Positions 17,230 through 32,891 are shown, counted from the first letter of the stretch. The stretch: DNA of 64,000 nt from Shouchella tritolerans (GCF_025770735.1 NZ_JAODPB010000004.1:248001-312000); one strand, 5' to 3'. Made by a program: numbers and translations. The notes: generated by a model from the letters alone, not told the origin.

Positions 17230-19821
17230 TTATGAGGCACTTCGCCGGCGCACGTATATCCACATTGCTGTCGCCAGCAACCCGCATGTACTTAGGAGAA
17301 GCGATGTGCGAAAATAAGGCGGCAAATAAGAAAAGACAACCTCGTTTTTCCCTTCTGCAATCGCCGTGCCAAGAAAGGCATAATTGGCCTTTTCGATTTG
17401 CTGCTTCTCCCCATTGACACTCACTTCCCATCCTTTCTCATAAGGGATTGGGACAGCTAAATGGGTGTCGCCGTATTTATTGTCGTAGGAAACACGTAGT
17501 GTTCTCCCCTCAAAGGAAACGTGAATGGGTTTGTTTTCCTCACGGGCATAAACGTGTTGAAGCAGTTGATACGTCTCGCTATGAAGCGATATGTCCTTTA
17601 GTGTGTACGTCCCTTTTGGCATTCGCAAGGACACGATTTCACGGGAAGGAACGCGAATGGTTAAATCGTTGACATCTGTTTTGTAAATCGAACTCCGTGA
17701 TTTTCGCCACGCTTTGTAATCGTTGACTTGCAATGTAAAACGTGGTGCCGTTTTCGATTGATTTTGCAAAAAAAACGAGACATAATCATCGACTTCTTCG
17801 GCAGCACGCTTCGCAAACACAATGTCAATGCCGCCAACCTTATCTGTAACAGAAAGTGTGCCGTTTTTGTACGTGCCTCCTACTGCTTCGATTCGCGCCC
17901 TTTCCATTAAATCCGCCTCCGGAACCGCTTTTGCTGTCGCTTTTCCAGATGCGAGCACTATGCCTTCTAACATCGCGTGTTCACGCGCAAGTGGACTGAA
18001 CCCTTCTAAGTCTTCCTCCAAGAAGACCGTTGACGTTGCCCGGGCAAATGGAAGCAGCCATTGATTTTCATATAACGCATAACGGTCATTTTCAGAGTAA
18101 AGGGTAAAGCCGTACGGAATAGCAGCCTCTTCCTTTTTGTCAACTAGCTTAAATTGTACGTGCATGAGGCTATGGAGGTTGGCACGGTCACCAAAGCCAT
18201 AATATCGGCTGACACTTTCTCTACCCATGTCAATTTGCAAATGATCGTAGTAAAAGTGGAGAATGTTTCCGTTAAGCACACTGGAATAGGCGCTATTGCC
18301 ATAAAAACCTTGAATGAGCGGAGTGTTGTTGCGGAAATCGACCATCCATTCGATTCGGGCTAATGGATGCTTTTTCCTACGCAACGCTTGTTCGATCAGT
18401 GCTGCTTGCTGAGGCGAATCATATGACTCGCTGCTCATAAAGCGTTCAGATGCTTGTTTTGTACTGGTAGTAGAAAAAAATGTTTTGGCTCCAGCGTTAA
18501 TCAAAAGCAATTGGCAAACGATGAACAATGCGCAAAGCAAAGCCAACCTTTGACGAGACTGGCGCAAACACAAAACGGCCACACCACTCACGACAGCCCA
18601 AATGGCGAACCCCAGTGCATAATGGCTAGAGAGAAAAGGCAATGACAACGTATCATCAAGTAAAAAGGCAAGTGCATAAATCATCAACATGGCGATGAGG
18701 CCACGAGCAAGATCGGGCTTTGCTAGCGCCTGCAAGTGCATCATACCACGGGCAATCACACCCCCTACGGCAAACGTCCCTATATACTCAAAGCGAAATT
18801 GCGGCGCCGAAAGCCCATTAAAGATACTCGCCATAAACGGGCTGTAATGGAACAGGCAAAACAACAAAGCAACGACGATAAACAAGCGTGACGTTTTGTC
18901 GACATAAAGCTGTTTTATACAAGCAAACAAAACAAATAAAGGGGGCAACAGCCAAAATTTGCTTCCATATAAAAGATTGTCATGGACAGAAAACAGTGGG
19001 ACTCTGTCTGTAAATGGCGGACGGTAGTTGCTAAGAAACCCGCTTACTGCCGGAATAAACGCAATCGCGCTTATGGAAAAACTGAGCACCGCAATGGGCA
19101 CATAATAACGTAGTTGAGCGTTTATAGACAGGCGGTCTTCGGGAAAGCGAATCAGCCATCGTAGCAAAGCGTATACACTTAAAAAGAGAAAATTTACATA
19201 CGAAAAATAAAAGTTATTGACAAGTGACAGGCTCATGGCAGCAATTAGCCAAAACGGGTTTTCTTCCCTGATGAGCTTTTCGACACCTACCACAAGCAAA
19301 GGCAACCACAAAAAGGCGTCAGCAAAGAATTCCCAATAAATCCCATGGGTAAAGTACATGACACTCACCCCATAAAAAACGGACCCTAAAAACGCGTAGG
19401 GAAGAGAGATTTTCATGTAGTGAAATACGCTCGTCGCAAGAAAGAGGACGAGCGCCAATCTAGCTGTATTGACAAACACAGCTGCCTTTCCCCAGAACAA
19501 CAGGTCAACGTTGGCAATGAGCCCACTCATTTCTCCGGCATAAACAAGGAGGCAAGAGAAGGAATAAATCATACTCGTTGAAAAATAATAGGCAAGTTGC
19601 GAAAACGTGCCTGCACCTAAACCAAACTGGATCGAATAACTCCACTGACCATTTTTTAACTGTTGGTATAAAAAATGCTTAAAAGGCAGGATTTGTCCAA
19701 GCCCGTCATTTGGCCCTGCCATGAATCGACCAGCCGCTGTCTCATAAAAGAACAGGGCGTGTGCGAACACAGCGACAACGATGCTTGCTCCTCCTACAAA
19801 CAGCCATTGTTTCTTACTCAT
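17230..19821 (-). CDS. YfhO family multi-pass membrane protein
   Basis: 863 aa. The N-terminal half has many TM helices, the first at about 5-25 and others to about 490, in a GT-C-like layout. A large extracytoplasmic domain (about 500-830) and one last TM near the C-terminus followed by RRRSAS complete it. PNDGLGQILPFKHFLYQQ near residue 40 is a conserved YfhO-type loop with acidic residue. In B. subtilis YfhO works with the glycosyltransferase CsbB in sugar modification of wall polymers; whether this protein does so is inference, since no csbB-like gene is adjacent. Transcribed alone. Confidence 0.8.
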   Translation of the reverse strand: MSKKQWLFVGGASIVVAVFAHALFFYETAAGRFMAGPNDGLGQILPFKHFLYQQLKNGQWSYSIQFGLGAGTFSQLAYYFSTSMIYSFSCLLVYAGEMSGLIANVDLLFWGKAAVFVNTARLALVLFLATSVFHYMKISLPYAFLGSVFYGVSVMYFTHGIYWEFFADAFLWLPLLVVGVEKLIREENPFWLIAAMSLSLVNNFYFSYVNFLFLSVYALLRWLIRFPEDRLSINAQLRYYVPIAVLSFSISAIAFIPAVSGFLSNYRPPFTDRVPLFSVHDNLLYGSKFWLLPPLFVLFACIKQLYVDKTSRLFIVVALLFCLFHYSPFMASIFNGLSAPQFRFEYIGTFAVGGVIARGMMHLQALAKPDLARGLIAMLMIYALAFLLDDTLSLPFLSSHYALGFAIWAVVSGVAVLCLRQSRQRLALLCALFIVCQLLLINAGAKTFFSTTSTKQASERFMSSESYDSPQQAALIEQALRRKKHPLARIEWMVDFRNNTPLIQGFYGNSAYSSVLNGNILHFYYDHLQIDMGRESVSRYYGFGDRANLHSLMHVQFKLVDKKEEAAIPYGFTLYSENDRYALYENQWLLPFARATSTVFLEEDLEGFSPLAREHAMLEGIVLASGKATAKAVPEADLMERARIEAVGGTYKNGTLSVTDKVGGIDIVFAKRAAEEVDDYVSFFLQNQSKTAPRFTLQVNDYKAWRKSRSSIYKTDVNDLTIRVPSREIVSLRMPKGTYTLKDISLHSETYQLLQHVYAREENKPIHVSFEGRTLRVSYDNKYGDTHLAVPIPYEKGWEVSVNGEKQQIEKANYAFLGTAIAEGKNEVVFSYLPPYFRTSLLLSTCGLLATAMWIYVRRRSAS

Positions 19822-19915
19822 GTTAACCCCAACTTATTCGCATTGCGTCATAGTATGTTTAGCATGCCCTCCGTGAAACCTGCCATTCGCATTCGTGTTG
19901 CTTGCAAACGAAAAA

Positions 19916-19946
19916 AGCCAGCCTTCCTTTAATAGAAAAGCTGGCT
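19916..19946 (-). terminator. terminator after the distal end of the pyr transcript
   Basis: Minus strand AGCCAGC, 17-nt loop, GCTGGCT, then TTTTTCG. It lies about 95 nt downstream of the 20040 gene and upstream of yfhO. It is the first good terminator after pyrE. Confidence 0.75.
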
Positions 19947-20039
19947 CAGACTAGTATGAGTGCGGGTATCGACTTTCCGCCGACAACCCAACCGTTAAGA
20001 CAACGACAGTGAAAAAAACATGTACTAGAACTTGGATTG

Positions 20040-20303
20040 CTATTTGCCGAATTGTTTTTTGTATTCTTCTAAACTTAGCCCGTAAGCATCGGCTCTATAC
20101 AAATCGCCGTTTGCCTCTAATATCGCGGTTGCATCTTCGACAAAATGGCGGTCAGTCATTGAACTAATGCTCCGGATGACGCCAAATAAAGCATCAATTT
20201 TAGCATTGGCTTTTGCATTTTCATCGACTAAATGAGCGATTGTTTTTTCGCAACGGGCTAGCCGCGCTTCAAGCTCTGCCGTCTTCTCGTTCGCTTCTTC
20301 CAC
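20040..20303 (-). CDS. small coiled-coil protein of unknown function
   Basis: 87 aa. Not recognised. The N-terminal 45 residues have heptad character (KTAELEARLARCEKTIAHL) and suggest a coiled coil; the rest is charged and ends LEEYKKQFGK. No TM helix or signal peptide is visible. GTG at 20303 is preferred because AAAGAGG lies 8 nt upstream; an in-frame ATG at 20339 is an alternative. It follows the methyltransferase by 74 nt with no terminator between, so it is probably at the distal end of the pyr transcript. Confidence 0.6.
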   Translation of the reverse strand: MEEANEKTAELEARLARCEKTIAHLVDENAKANAKIDALFGVIRSISSMTDRHFVEDATAILEANGDLYRADAYGLSLEEYKKQFGK

Positions 20304-20377
20304 ACAAGCCACCTCTTTCCTTGTCCTCCCATTAAGCATACAAAATCATTGTGCTTCTGGAAAGATGTCTTTGTTGG

Positions 20378-21049
20378 TTAGGTAGAGGCAGGATGTTTTT
20401 CCGCTTTGCTGATTAGGGCTAGGCCTTCGAGCACAGGCTCGTGCCTTATGTCGGCAAAGCCCCATTTCTTCAGAATGTCGCTTAACTCCGCTGTACTTTT
20501 TCGGTGTCGGCGTTCAGAGACAGTCGCCCATTTAAGCAAATACTCCGTTTCCTCTTTAAGCAATTGCTGTCTTTGTGCATAGGCTTTCGCCGTCTCCACC
20601 GCCATCGAAGGAGCAGGGTTTAACAAGAACGCGATGCCACCTGGTTTTAAAACCCGTGCCATTTCTTTTACACCTTGCTGCAAATCTGGCAATAAAAACA
20701 ACACACATGTAGAAAAGACGATGTCAAAGGCGCCGCTTGCGAGAGGCAACGATGTGGCATCCCCTTGAATGGCCTTTGCTTTAGCGGCAATACCCTTCTC
20801 CTGAAAAAGGGCATTGGCACGAATGACCATGCCCGCTGATAAATCGACACCTATTAATTCAGACGCTTCCGTTGAGCCTCGGAGCAGCAACCTTCCTGTC
20901 CCGCAGCCAATGTCAGCAACGGCTTTTCCTTGCCAACTCCCTGACTGTTGCTTTAAGTGACTATGAAGCTGTGATAGCCAATTCGTGTTGGCCATTTGAT
21001 CAAAAAAATCAACAAGTTGATCGAATTCAGCGCCCTCCATCCGTCTCAT
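20378..21049 (-). CDS. class I SAM-dependent methyltransferase, substrate unknown
   Basis: 223 aa. Rossmann methyltransferase: VADIGCGTGRLL (motif I, about 47), LIGVDLSAGMV (motif II), QGDATSLPLASGAFDIVFS (motifs III-IV) and LKPGGIAFLLNPAP (motif VI). This is the UbiE/Methyltransf_11 type; the substrate cannot be read from sequence. ATG at 21049 has AAGGAG 8 nt before. It starts 24 nt after pyrE, with no terminator, so it is likely cotranscribed with the pyr operon. It is not part of the B. subtilis operon. Confidence 0.85.
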   Translation of the reverse strand: MRRMEGAEFDQLVDFFDQMANTNWLSQLHSHLKQQSGSWQGKAVADIGCGTGRLLLRGSTEASELIGVDLSAGMVIRANALFQEKGIAAKAKAIQGDATSLPLASGAFDIVFSTCVLFLLPDLQQGVKEMARVLKPGGIAFLLNPAPSMAVETAKAYAQRQQLLKEETEYLLKWATVSERRHRKSTAELSDILKKWGFADIRHEPVLEGLALISKAEKHPAST

Positions 21050-21073
21050 CAACACAGCTCCTTCACGAAAAGT

Positions 21074-21709
21074 TTACAGATTCATCCACGCTTCATCTTG
21101 AGGATTTTTCCGCCAAGCTTCCAATTTGGCTTGCTCTTCGCTCGTAATTGCGCCCCGTTTCTGCGCTTCTTCGACAAGGGTAGCATAAGTCGTTAGCACG
21201 CGAAAAGGAAGCTTAGCACTGTTAAAGTTTTCATCGCTTTGTGAGAGTTGATACGAAAATATCGCAGCAACGAGCAGCACCTCTGCCCCAGCCGAGCGCA
21301 ATGCCTCAGCTGCTGCAATGGAACTGCCACCAGTCGAGATTAAGTCTTCGATTACAACTACTTTGCTGCCAGGCGGCAAATGTCCTTCAATCGCATTTTG
21401 TTTTCCATGGCCTTTGGCGCTCGAACGAACGTAAATCATTGGCAATTGGAGTTTTTCAGCCACAAAAGCAGCGTGCGGGATGCCAGCCGTTGCCGTGCCA
21501 GCAATGATGTCAGCGTCAGGGGCAACATTTCTAATGATAGCAACTAGCCCCTCAGCAATTTCGTTGCGTATATGCGGATAAGAAAGTGTTAAACGGTTAT
21601 CGCAATAAATCGGCGACTTTAATCCCGAGCTCCACGTATACGGTTTTGCAGGTGAAAGTGTCACCGCTTTTATATCAAGTAAATGGTTAGCAATGGTTCT
21701 GCTAGTCAC
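21074..21709 (-). CDS. pyrE: orotate phosphoribosyltransferase
   Basis: 211-aa enzyme making OMP from orotate and PRPP. Seen: TWSSGLKSPIYCDNR, PRPP loop VVIEDLISTGGSSI (about 120), and AGTATAGIPHAAF. Start: GTG at 21709 overlaps the pyrF stop (GTGA) and gives the family N-terminus TSRTIANHLLDIKAV; the frame continues upstream inside pyrF only by chance. Confidence 0.96.
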   Translation of the reverse strand: MTSRTIANHLLDIKAVTLSPAKPYTWSSGLKSPIYCDNRLTLSYPHIRNEIAEGLVAIIRNVAPDADIIAGTATAGIPHAAFVAEKLQLPMIYVRSSAKGHGKQNAIEGHLPPGSKVVVIEDLISTGGSSIAAAEALRSAGAEVLLVAAIFSYQLSQSDENFNSAKLPFRVLTTYATLVEEAQKRGAITSEEQAKLEAWRKNPQDEAWMNL

Positions 21710-22424
21710 TGTTCGGTCGCCCCTTTCCAATCTTCGTTCATTTCTCGGTAAACAGCTAGGGGATCTGCTGCTGCTGTAATGCTTCGGCCGACGACTATCG
21801 CCCAACTGCCAAGCGCTTTTGCTTCCCCTGGTGTGACTACACGCACTTGGTCCCCAACTTGATCGACTTGCCTGCGAATGCCTGGTGTAACAGTCAAAAA
21901 TCGATTGCTGCATGCTGCTTGGATAAGGGGGACTTCACGGGCCGAGCAAACGACACCGTCTAATCCACTTTCCTGGGCAAGCTGCGCATACCGTACTACG
22001 ACTTCATCCATCGCCTTATCGATCAGCAACTCTTCAGTGAGCATACGACTGTCCGTGCTCGTCAGCTGCGTGACAGCGATGAGTTTCGGCCGCTGTTTTC
22101 CTGCTCTTGTCCCTGCTTCGAGCCCTTCCAAAGCCGCTTCCATCATAGCTTTTCCCCCTGCAGCATGGACATTGACGACATCAACGTCCAATTCGGCTAA
22201 AGCACGCATCGTCCTTCCAACGGTATTGGGAATATCATGAAGTTTTAAATCAAGAAACAACCGATAACCCGCTTCCTTTAATTCATGGACTACAGGCAAC
22301 CCTTCGCGGTAAAACAGTTCCATACCGATTTTTACATCAAGCGTTTCGGCAGCAAACGACTTCAAGAAGCGCTGGCGTTTGGCCTGTTCATCAAAATCTA
22401 AAGCGATAAAAAATGGCCTATCCA

Positions 22425-22425
<1 letters not shown>
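21706..22425 (-). CDS. pyrF: orotidine 5'-phosphate decarboxylase
   Basis: 239-aa TIM barrel decarboxylating OMP to UMP. Catalytic motif LFLDLKLHDIPNTV (the D-x-K-x-x-D tetrad, about 56-68); also VTPGIRR and VVGRSIT near the C-terminus for phosphate binding. It overlaps pyrD by one base and pyrE by four. Confidence 0.97.
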
Positions 22426-24115
<1,690 letters not shown>

Positions 24116-24147
24116 CCTGCTGCCTCCCAACGCTAGTCATACATACA

Positions 24148-24174
24148 GAGCCACAAGCTTTAGGCATGTGGCTC
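24148..24174 (-). other. stem-loop in the carB-pyrK gap
   Basis: GAGCCACA pairs perfectly with TGTGGCTC around an 11-nt loop, 9 nt after the carB stop. No T-run follows on the transcribed strand (TGTATGTATG). It is therefore not a normal terminator; it may stabilise or mark a processing point in the pyr mRNA. Function unproven. Confidence 0.45.
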
Positions 24175-24182
24175 AGAAAAAT

Positions 24183-27100
24183 TTACCCGTGTTGCGGCAT
24201 GCTCCAAGTTGCAAACGTAATCGACTCAAGTACGCTGAGCAGCGCTTGTGCTGTATCAATTGACGTTAAGCAGACAACGCCATTTTCAACGGACTCACGG
24301 CGAATCCGAAAACCATCCCGCGCTGGCTGTTTGCCTCTGGTCAACGTGTTAATGACAAACTGGACTTCGCCTTGGCGGATTAGATCAAGCAAATGGGGTT
24401 CCCCTTCATTAATTTTGTTAACGACTTTGACAGGGATTCCCGCTTCTGCCAGCACGTTTGCCGTTCCTGATGTGGCCACAAGGCTATAGCCAATTTCATG
24501 GAACCGTTTGGCGATGCTGACCGATTCGTTTTTATCTTTATCAGCGATTGTAAACAATACCGCGCCGTGTGCGGGGATGTTCATCCCTGAAGCGACAAGG
24601 CCCTTGTAGAGCGCTTTTTCCAACGTTTGATCCCGTCCCATTACTTCACCAGTTGATTTCATTTCCGGGCCGAGGGAAATATCGACACGGCGCAATTTGG
24701 CAAAGGAGAACACTGGCACTTTTACAGACACTTCCTCCGTCTCTGGGTGGTAGCCTGATTGGTAGCCAAGCTGGCGCAGTGTTTTGCCGAGCATGACATG
24801 CGTAGCAACCTTAGCCATTGGCACGCCCGTAATTTTGCTTAAAAATGGCACAGTCCGGCTTGAGCGTGGGTTTACCTCAAGGACATAGACGTCGTCTTTA
24901 TGCCAAACAAACTGGATGTTCAAAAGGCCTACAATGTTTAAACCTTTGGCAATGCTCGTTGTCCGCTCAATTAAGCGTTGCTTCAAATGATCTGGCACGG
25001 TTTGCGGCGGATAAACAGCAATCGAATCGCCAGAATGGACGCCTGCCCGTTCAATATGTTCCATAATCCCAGGAATATAAACGTCGTTGCCATCACTAAT
25101 CGCATCCACTTCTAGTTCTTTTCCTGTCAAATAGCGGTCGACAAGCACAGGGTGCTTCGGATTCACTTTAACTGCCGTCTGCATGTAGCGCAGCAACTCT
25201 TCCTCATGGTAAACAATCTCCATTGCCCGGCCGCCGAGGACATACGAAGGGCGCACTAGAACAGGATAGCCGATTTTACGGGCAATAGCGACAGCTCCGT
25301 CAACGGATGTGGCTGTTTTGCCAAGCGGCTGTGGAATCCCTAGTTCTACTAGTGTTTGTTCAAACTTGTCCCGGTCTTCTGCCCTGTCCATGTCTTCAAG
25401 CGTTGTGCCAATAATGGAGACGCCCCGCTCTGCTAAAGCCGCTGCTAGATTAATAGCCGTTTGCCCGCCAAATTGGACGATTACGCCTTTTGGTTTCTCT
25501 AAGCCGACGACGTGCATCACATCTTCGACTGTCAATGGCTCAAAGTAGAGTTTGTCGGAAGTGGAAAAGTCTGTTGACACCGTTTCTGGATTGTTGTTCA
25601 TAATAATGGCTTCATAACCGGCTTCCTTAATGGCCCATACTGTATGGACAGTCGCATAGTCGAACTCAATTCCTTGTCCAATGCGGATAGGGCCTGAGCC
25701 TAATACAAGAATGCTCTCTTTTTCTGTCCGCTGTGACTCATTCTCTTGTTCATAGGTGCTGTAGAAGTAAGGCGTTGGTGAAGCAAATTCTGCTGCACAT
25801 GTGTCAACCATTTTATAGACGGGAACAATCCCTGCTTGTTGCCTTACTGCAAAAACATCCTTCTCTTCACTGCCCCATTTGCGGCCAATGTAGGAATCTG
25901 AAAAGCCAGCACGTTTCAGCCGCAATAACATGGCCTCACTGCTACGGGCCTCGTTTATCGTTTCTTCTAGAGCAACAATACGCGCTAGTTTTTGCAAGAA
26001 AAAGCGGTCGATGCTCGTTGTTTCATAAATGGTTTCTACTGAAACGCCTTTTCGCAGCAACGCGCCAATCGCAAACAGCCGTTCATCGTCTGCTTTTGCT
26101 ATTTTTTCTAATAGCTCGCCTTCCGGCTTCTTTTCTAACTGTTCATCAAATAAATGGTCATAGCCAGCTTCTAGAGAGCGAATCGCTTTTAAAAGCGATT
26201 CTTCCAGGGAGCGGCCGATCGCCATCACTTCTCCTGTCGCTTTCATTTGCGTGCCAAGCTTGCGGTTGGCTGATTCGAATTTATCAAACGGCCAGCGCGG
26301 AATTTTCGCGACGACATAGTCAAGGGTCGGTTCAAAGCTGGCATACGTCGTTTCTGTTACTGGATTTTTCAACTCATCCAAATGGTAGCCGACTGCAATT
26401 TTAGCTGCGATTTTCGCAATCGGGTAGCCTGTCGCTTTCGAGGCCAGCGCAGAAGAACGGCTCACCCGCGGATTAACTTCGATGATGTAATACTGGTCGC
26501 TGTGTGCATCAAGGGCAAACTGGACATTGCAGCCACCTTCTATGCCAAGGGCGCGGATAATCGATAGTGCTGAATTCCGCAACATTTGGTAGTCGTTATC
26601 AGAAAGGGTTTGGCTAGGTGCAAAGACGATGGAATCGCCAGTGTGGACACCAACAGGATCAAAGTTTTCCATGTTGCAGACAACGATGGCTTCATCTTTG
26701 CTGTCACGCATCACTTCGTATTCGACTTCTTTAAAACCAGCAATGCTCTTTTCGACTAAACATTGTGTAACAGGGCTGTATTTTAATCCGCTCGCAACGA
26801 TTTCTGCTAAATCTTCATCATTGTAAGCAATTCCACCGCCAGTGCCGCCAAGCGTATAGGCTGGACGAATAATGACAGGGTAGCCAATCGTTTTGACAAA
26901 GGCGAACGCTTCGTCAAGCGTATGGACGATTTCACTTTCTGGAACTGGTTCGCCAAGCACGTTCATTAACGCCCGAAATTGTTCCCTGTCTTCTGCTTGT
27001 TCAATTGCATCTAGTTTTGTACCGAGCAGCTCGATTTGATACTGCTCAAGAATCCCAGCATTTTTTAATTCAAGCGCCATGTTTAAGCCCGTTTGTCCGC

Positions 27101-27371
27101 CTAATGTCGGCAAAAGACCATCGGGGCGTTCTTTGCGGATAATGCGGGTAACAAATTCAAGCGTGAGCGGTTCGATATAAACCCTATCCGCCATTGCTGT
27201 ATCTGTCATGATTGTCGCTGGGTTCGAATTAATTAAAATGACTTCATAACCTTCTTCTTTCAGCGCTTGGCATGCCTGCGTTCCGGCATAATCAAACTCT
27301 GCTGCCTGCCCGATTACAATAGGCCCTGAGCCGATAACAAGTATTTTTGTTAAGTCTGTCCGTTTTGGCAT
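24183..27371 (-). CDS. carB: carbamoyl-phosphate synthase large subunit, pyrimidine type
   Basis: 1062-aa ATP-grasp enzyme making carbamoyl phosphate. Two homologous halves are visible: [20 protein letters not shown] (N-terminal) and [20 protein letters not shown] (about 555), each with TLGGTGGG or [13 protein letters not shown]-grasp loops and EVNPRxSR motifs. A C-terminal MGS-like allosteric domain ends with [21 protein letters not shown] start at 27371 has AGGAG 9 nt upstream. Located in the pyr operon, so the pyrimidine-regulated isozyme (pyrAB). Confidence 0.98.
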   Translation of the reverse strand: MPKRTDLTKILVIGSGPIVIGQAAEFDYAGTQACQALKEEGYEVILINSNPATIMTDTAMADRVYIEPLTLEFVTRIIRKERPDGLLPTLGGQTGLNMALELKNAGILEQYQIELLGTKLDAIEQAEDREQFRALMNVLGEPVPESEIVHTLDEAFAFVKTIGYPVIIRPAYTLGGTGGGIAYNDEDLAEIVASGLKYSPVTQCLVEKSIAGFKEVEYEVMRDSKDEAIVVCNMENFDPVGVHTGDSIVFAPSQTLSDNDYQMLRNSALSIIRALGIEGGCNVQFALDAHSDQYYIIEVNPRVSRSSALASKATGYPIAKIAAKIAVGYHLDELKNPVTETTYASFEPTLDYVVAKIPRWPFDKFESANRKLGTQMKATGEVMAIGRSLEESLLKAIRSLEAGYDHLFDEQLEKKPEGELLEKIAKADDERLFAIGALLRKGVSVETIYETTSIDRFFLQKLARIVALEETINEARSSEAMLLRLKRAGFSDSYIGRKWGSEEKDVFAVRQQAGIVPVYKMVDTCAAEFASPTPYFYSTYEQENESQRTEKESILVLGSGPIRIGQGIEFDYATVHTVWAIKEAGYEAIIMNNNPETVSTDFSTSDKLYFEPLTVEDVMHVVGLEKPKGVIVQFGGQTAINLAAALAERGVSIIGTTLEDMDRAEDRDKFEQTLVELGIPQPLGKTATSVDGAVAIARKIGYPVLVRPSYVLGGRAMEIVYHEEELLRYMQTAVKVNPKHPVLVDRYLTGKELEVDAISDGNDVYIPGIMEHIERAGVHSGDSIAVYPPQTVPDHLKQRLIERTTSIAKGLNIVGLLNIQFVWHKDDVYVLEVNPRSSRTVPFLSKITGVPMAKVATHVMLGKTLRQLGYQSGYHPETEEVSVKVPVFSFAKLRRVDISLGPEMKSTGEVMGRDQTLEKALYKGLVASGMNIPAHGAVLFTIADKDKNESVSIAKRFHEIGYSLVATSGTANVLAEAGIPVKVVNKINEGEPHLLDLIRQGEVQFVINTLTRGKQPARDGFRIRRESVENGVVCLTSIDTAQALLSVLESITFATWSMPQHG

Positions 27372-27390
27372 ATTCACACGCTCCTAGCTG

Positions 27391-28476
27391 TTATGCGTAA
27401 ACTTTTCCTTTTTTTTCGATCATTATGTGGATAAACGTATCAAATAAATGGCTGGCGTCATGAGGGCCAGGAGACGCTTCTGGATGGTATTGCACACTAA
27501 ATGCATCCCCTTCTTTATGGCGAAGGCCTTCAACGGAGCCATCATTAACAGCCACATGTGTCAGCTCGAGGGCAGTTCCTTCCAATGACGTAGCATCGAC
27601 TGTATAACCGTGGTTTTGTGCGGTAATGTCAATTCGTCCAGTAGCGAGCTCCCGTACTGGGTGGTTGGAACCGCGGTGGCCAAATGTCATTTTGCTCGTC
27701 GTAGCCCCACAAGCAAGCGCCAGCAATTGGTGGCCTAAACAAATGCCGAAAAGCGGGATGTCGCCAAGCAATTGCTTGACTGTTTCCACTGTCTCTGGAA
27801 CATTTTTTGGGTCGCCTGGTCCATTTGAAACGAGCACCCCATCGACGCCAAGGCGCTTAATTTCTTCTGCAGCCGTGTTATAAGGGACAACGACGACATC
27901 ACAATGGCGGTCGATCAGTGATTGCAGAATGCCGTGTTTCGTGCCGCAATCGATTAAAGCAACCCGCATTCCTTTCCCTGGTACATGGTAAGCAGTATTG
28001 GTTGACACGCGGGCAACTTGGTCAGTAAGTGGCTTGCTTTCCCGCAAGCTCCTTGCCACTTGTTCTACGTCAACATTAAGATCGCAAATACGGCCGCGGC
28101 GTGTGCCATGGGCACGGATTTTTCTCGTCAGCATGCGTGTATCAATGCCAGCAATCCCAGGAATGCCTTTGGCGGCAAGTAGGTCATGCAACGATTCTTG
28201 CTTGCGCCAATGGCTTGGTTCGTGCTCGATTTCACGCACAATCAATCCAGCAATCGCTGGTTGCAGCGATTCAAAATCGTCACGGTTAATGCCATAATTG
28301 CCAATTAGCGGATATGTCAACATCACGATTTGACCGCAATAAGAGGGGTCAGACAAAATTTCTTGATAGCCAGTCATGCCCGTATTGAAGACGACTTCCC
28401 CGCTCATTTCGACATCGGCGCCAAATCCTTCTCCTCTTAAAACCGTCCCGTCTTCAAGAACAAGCAGTTTATTCAT
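27391..28476 (-). CDS. carA: carbamoyl-phosphate synthase small subunit
   Basis: 361-aa glutaminase subunit. N-terminal CPSase-specific domain ([19 protein letters not shown]), class I GATase with nucleophile in [16 protein letters not shown] and His-Glu in [13 protein letters not shown]. Start ATG 28476 overlaps the pyrC stop by 8 nt; the longer frame upstream runs through pyrC and is spurious. Confidence 0.97.
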   Translation of the reverse strand: MNKLLVLEDGTVLRGEGFGADVEMSGEVVFNTGMTGYQEILSDPSYCGQIVMLTYPLIGNYGINRDDFESLQPAIAGLIVREIEHEPSHWRKQESLHDLLAAKGIPGIAGIDTRMLTRKIRAHGTRRGRICDLNVDVEQVARSLRESKPLTDQVARVSTNTAYHVPGKGMRVALIDCGTKHGILQSLIDRHCDVVVVPYNTAAEEIKRLGVDGVLVSNGPGDPKNVPETVETVKQLLGDIPLFGICLGHQLLALACGATTSKMTFGHRGSNHPVRELATGRIDITAQNHGYTVDATSLEGTALELTHVAVNDGSVEGLRHKEGDAFSVQYHPEASPGPHDASHLFDTFIHIMIEKKGKVYA

Positions 28477-29752
28477 TGGTGATACGCTCCTTTTTATACA
28501 CGGTTTTTCCTGCCACAATCGTCGCTTGTGGGATGCCTGCACACTCCCAACCAGCAAAAGGGGTATTTTTGCCTTTCGACCAAAACGTACTTGGGTCAAT
28601 CGTTTCATTTGCCTCTAAGTCAATCAGTGTTAGATCGGCTGCTGCCCCAACATGGAGTGTCCCATACGGGAGATGAAATGTTTGCGCTGGTTTGACGGTC
28701 AACCAATCGACAAGCTGCTTCAGCGTAAACGTTCCTGGCTTGACAAGATGTGTATATAAAAGCGGAAAGGCTGTTTCCAATCCGACGATGCCAAAAGGCG
28801 CCCGTTCAAGCGAAGTACTCTTTTCTTCTTCTGTATGCGGCGCATGGTCCGTCGCAATGAAATCAATCGTGCCATCGAGCAACCCGGCTACTAATGCCTC
28901 ACGGTCTTCTTTTGCGCGAAGAGGCGGATTCATTTTAAAATTCGGATCATTGCCACTGATATCGTCTTCGCATAAAAGCAAGTGATGTGGCGTCACTTCT
29001 GCGGTTACGCGTATGCCGGCTTTTTTCGCATCACGGATCGTCCGCACCGATTCTTTTGTCGAAACATGACAGACATGATAGTGGGCACCAGCAGCTTCGG
29101 CAAGCAATACATCACGGGCGATATGGACGGCTTCGCAAACAGAGGGAATTCCGTTCAAGCCATGCGCTTTCGCATAATGGCCTTCATGAACAGCACCTCC
29201 GTTTATGAGCGAATTGTCTTCGCAGTGTGCGACGACTGTCATATTTAATGCCGCTGCTTCTTTCATTGCCGCTAGCATCATTCCCGCTTCTTGAATGCCG
29301 ACGCCATCGTCTGTAAAAGCGAATGCGCCCGCTTCTTTTAATGCCTTAAAATCCGTTAACTCTTTGCCAAGTTGCCTTGTTGTAATCGAAGCATAAGGAA
29401 GCACCCGCACCACTGCCGCCTCAGAAATACGCGCTTGCAACAGATTCAATTGTTCGGCATTGTCAGGAACAGGGCGCGTATTGGGCATAGCTGCCACTGT
29501 CGTAAAGCCACCCCTTGCCGCAGCTTTTGTCCCTGTCTCAATCGTTTCTTTCTTCTCCCCACCTGGTTCACGCAAATGAACATGTACATCGACAAAACCC
29601 GGGCTGATCAATAAGCCTGTTGCATCCAATTGTTCGCGAATGTCGCCTTCAGCAACATGCTCGACAATTTTTCCATCTTTTATATACACATCTTTTGCTA
29701 CTTGCTCCCCATTTTCGTCCAGAATAAACCCACCAGTCACCTTCACTGCCAT
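28469..29752 (-). CDS. pyrC: dihydroorotase
   Basis: 427-aa class I (type I) zinc amidohydrolase closing carbamoyl aspartate to dihydroorotate. Metal ligands in [15 protein letters not shown] (HxH), TVVAHCED and YHVCHVST, and the catalytic Asp in [14 protein letters not shown]. It lies 35 nt after pyrB. Confidence 0.97.
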   Translation of the reverse strand: MAVKVTGGFILDENGEQVAKDVYIKDGKIVEHVAEGDIREQLDATGLLISPGFVDVHVHLREPGGEKKETIETGTKAAARGGFTTVAAMPNTRPVPDNAEQLNLLQARISEAAVVRVLPYASITTRQLGKELTDFKALKEAGAFAFTDDGVGIQEAGMMLAAMKEAAALNMTVVAHCEDNSLINGGAVHEGHYAKAHGLNGIPSVCEAVHIARDVLLAEAAGAHYHVCHVSTKESVRTIRDAKKAGIRVTAEVTPHHLLLCEDDISGNDPNFKMNPPLRAKEDREALVAGLLDGTIDFIATDHAPHTEEEKSTSLERAPFGIVGLETAFPLLYTHLVKPGTFTLKQLVDWLTVKPAQTFHLPYGTLHVGAAADLTLIDLEANETIDPSTFWSKGKNTPFAGWECAGIPQATIVAGKTVYKKERITNE

Positions 29753-29787
29753 TGTCGCTCATCCCCTTTTTTGTAGTCTAATTGCCG

Positions 29788-32056
<2,269 letters not shown>

Positions 32057-32091
32057 AATTGATCTCCTTCGCTTCCTAAGCTAATAAAAAA

Positions 32092-32193
32092 CCTCCTGTG
32101 CAAACACAGGAGGCGGCAAGAAAGAAGCGCAGGCAAAAAAACAGCGTGCGTTTCGGTCCTCTTGCCAGCCTCACTGGACTGCATTTAAAGAGG
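32092..32193 (-). promoter_or_regulatory. PyrR-dependent attenuator between pyrR and pyrP
   Basis: Directly after the pyrR stop, CCTCTTTAAATG pairs with CTGGCAAGAGG around CAGTCCAGTGAGGCT, matching the PyrR binding-loop consensus (32158-32193). Then comes an antiterminator spacer, and a terminator stem CCTCCTGTG/CACAGGAGG followed by TTTTTTA (32092-32113). With UMP or UTP bound, PyrR holds the binding loop and termination follows. Confidence 0.93.
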
Positions 32194-32195
32194 GT

Positions 32196-32845
<650 letters not shown>

Positions 32846-32862
32846 CGCTTTCTATCTCAATC

Positions 32863-32891
32863 ATTATTGCAAACTAGTCAATGGTTGTCAA
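32863..32891 (-). promoter_or_regulatory. sigma A promoter of the pyr operon
   Basis: TTGACA (32886-32891), 17 nt spacer, AATAAT (32863-32868). The -35 overlaps the rluD stop codon. A start near 32856 would place the PyrR binding loop about 10 nt into the transcript. Confidence 0.85.

Noticed and set aside
19822-19870. CATACTATG as a sporulation sigma -10 upstream of yfhO
   Set aside because: It resembles sigma E and sigma G -10 elements, but no matching -35 is present at the right distance.
25733-26404. 223-aa plus-strand ORF antisense to carB
   Set aside because: carB is unmistakable on the other strand, and the antisense translation has Cys/His/Leu-rich composition typical of shadow frames. 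No SD or domain.
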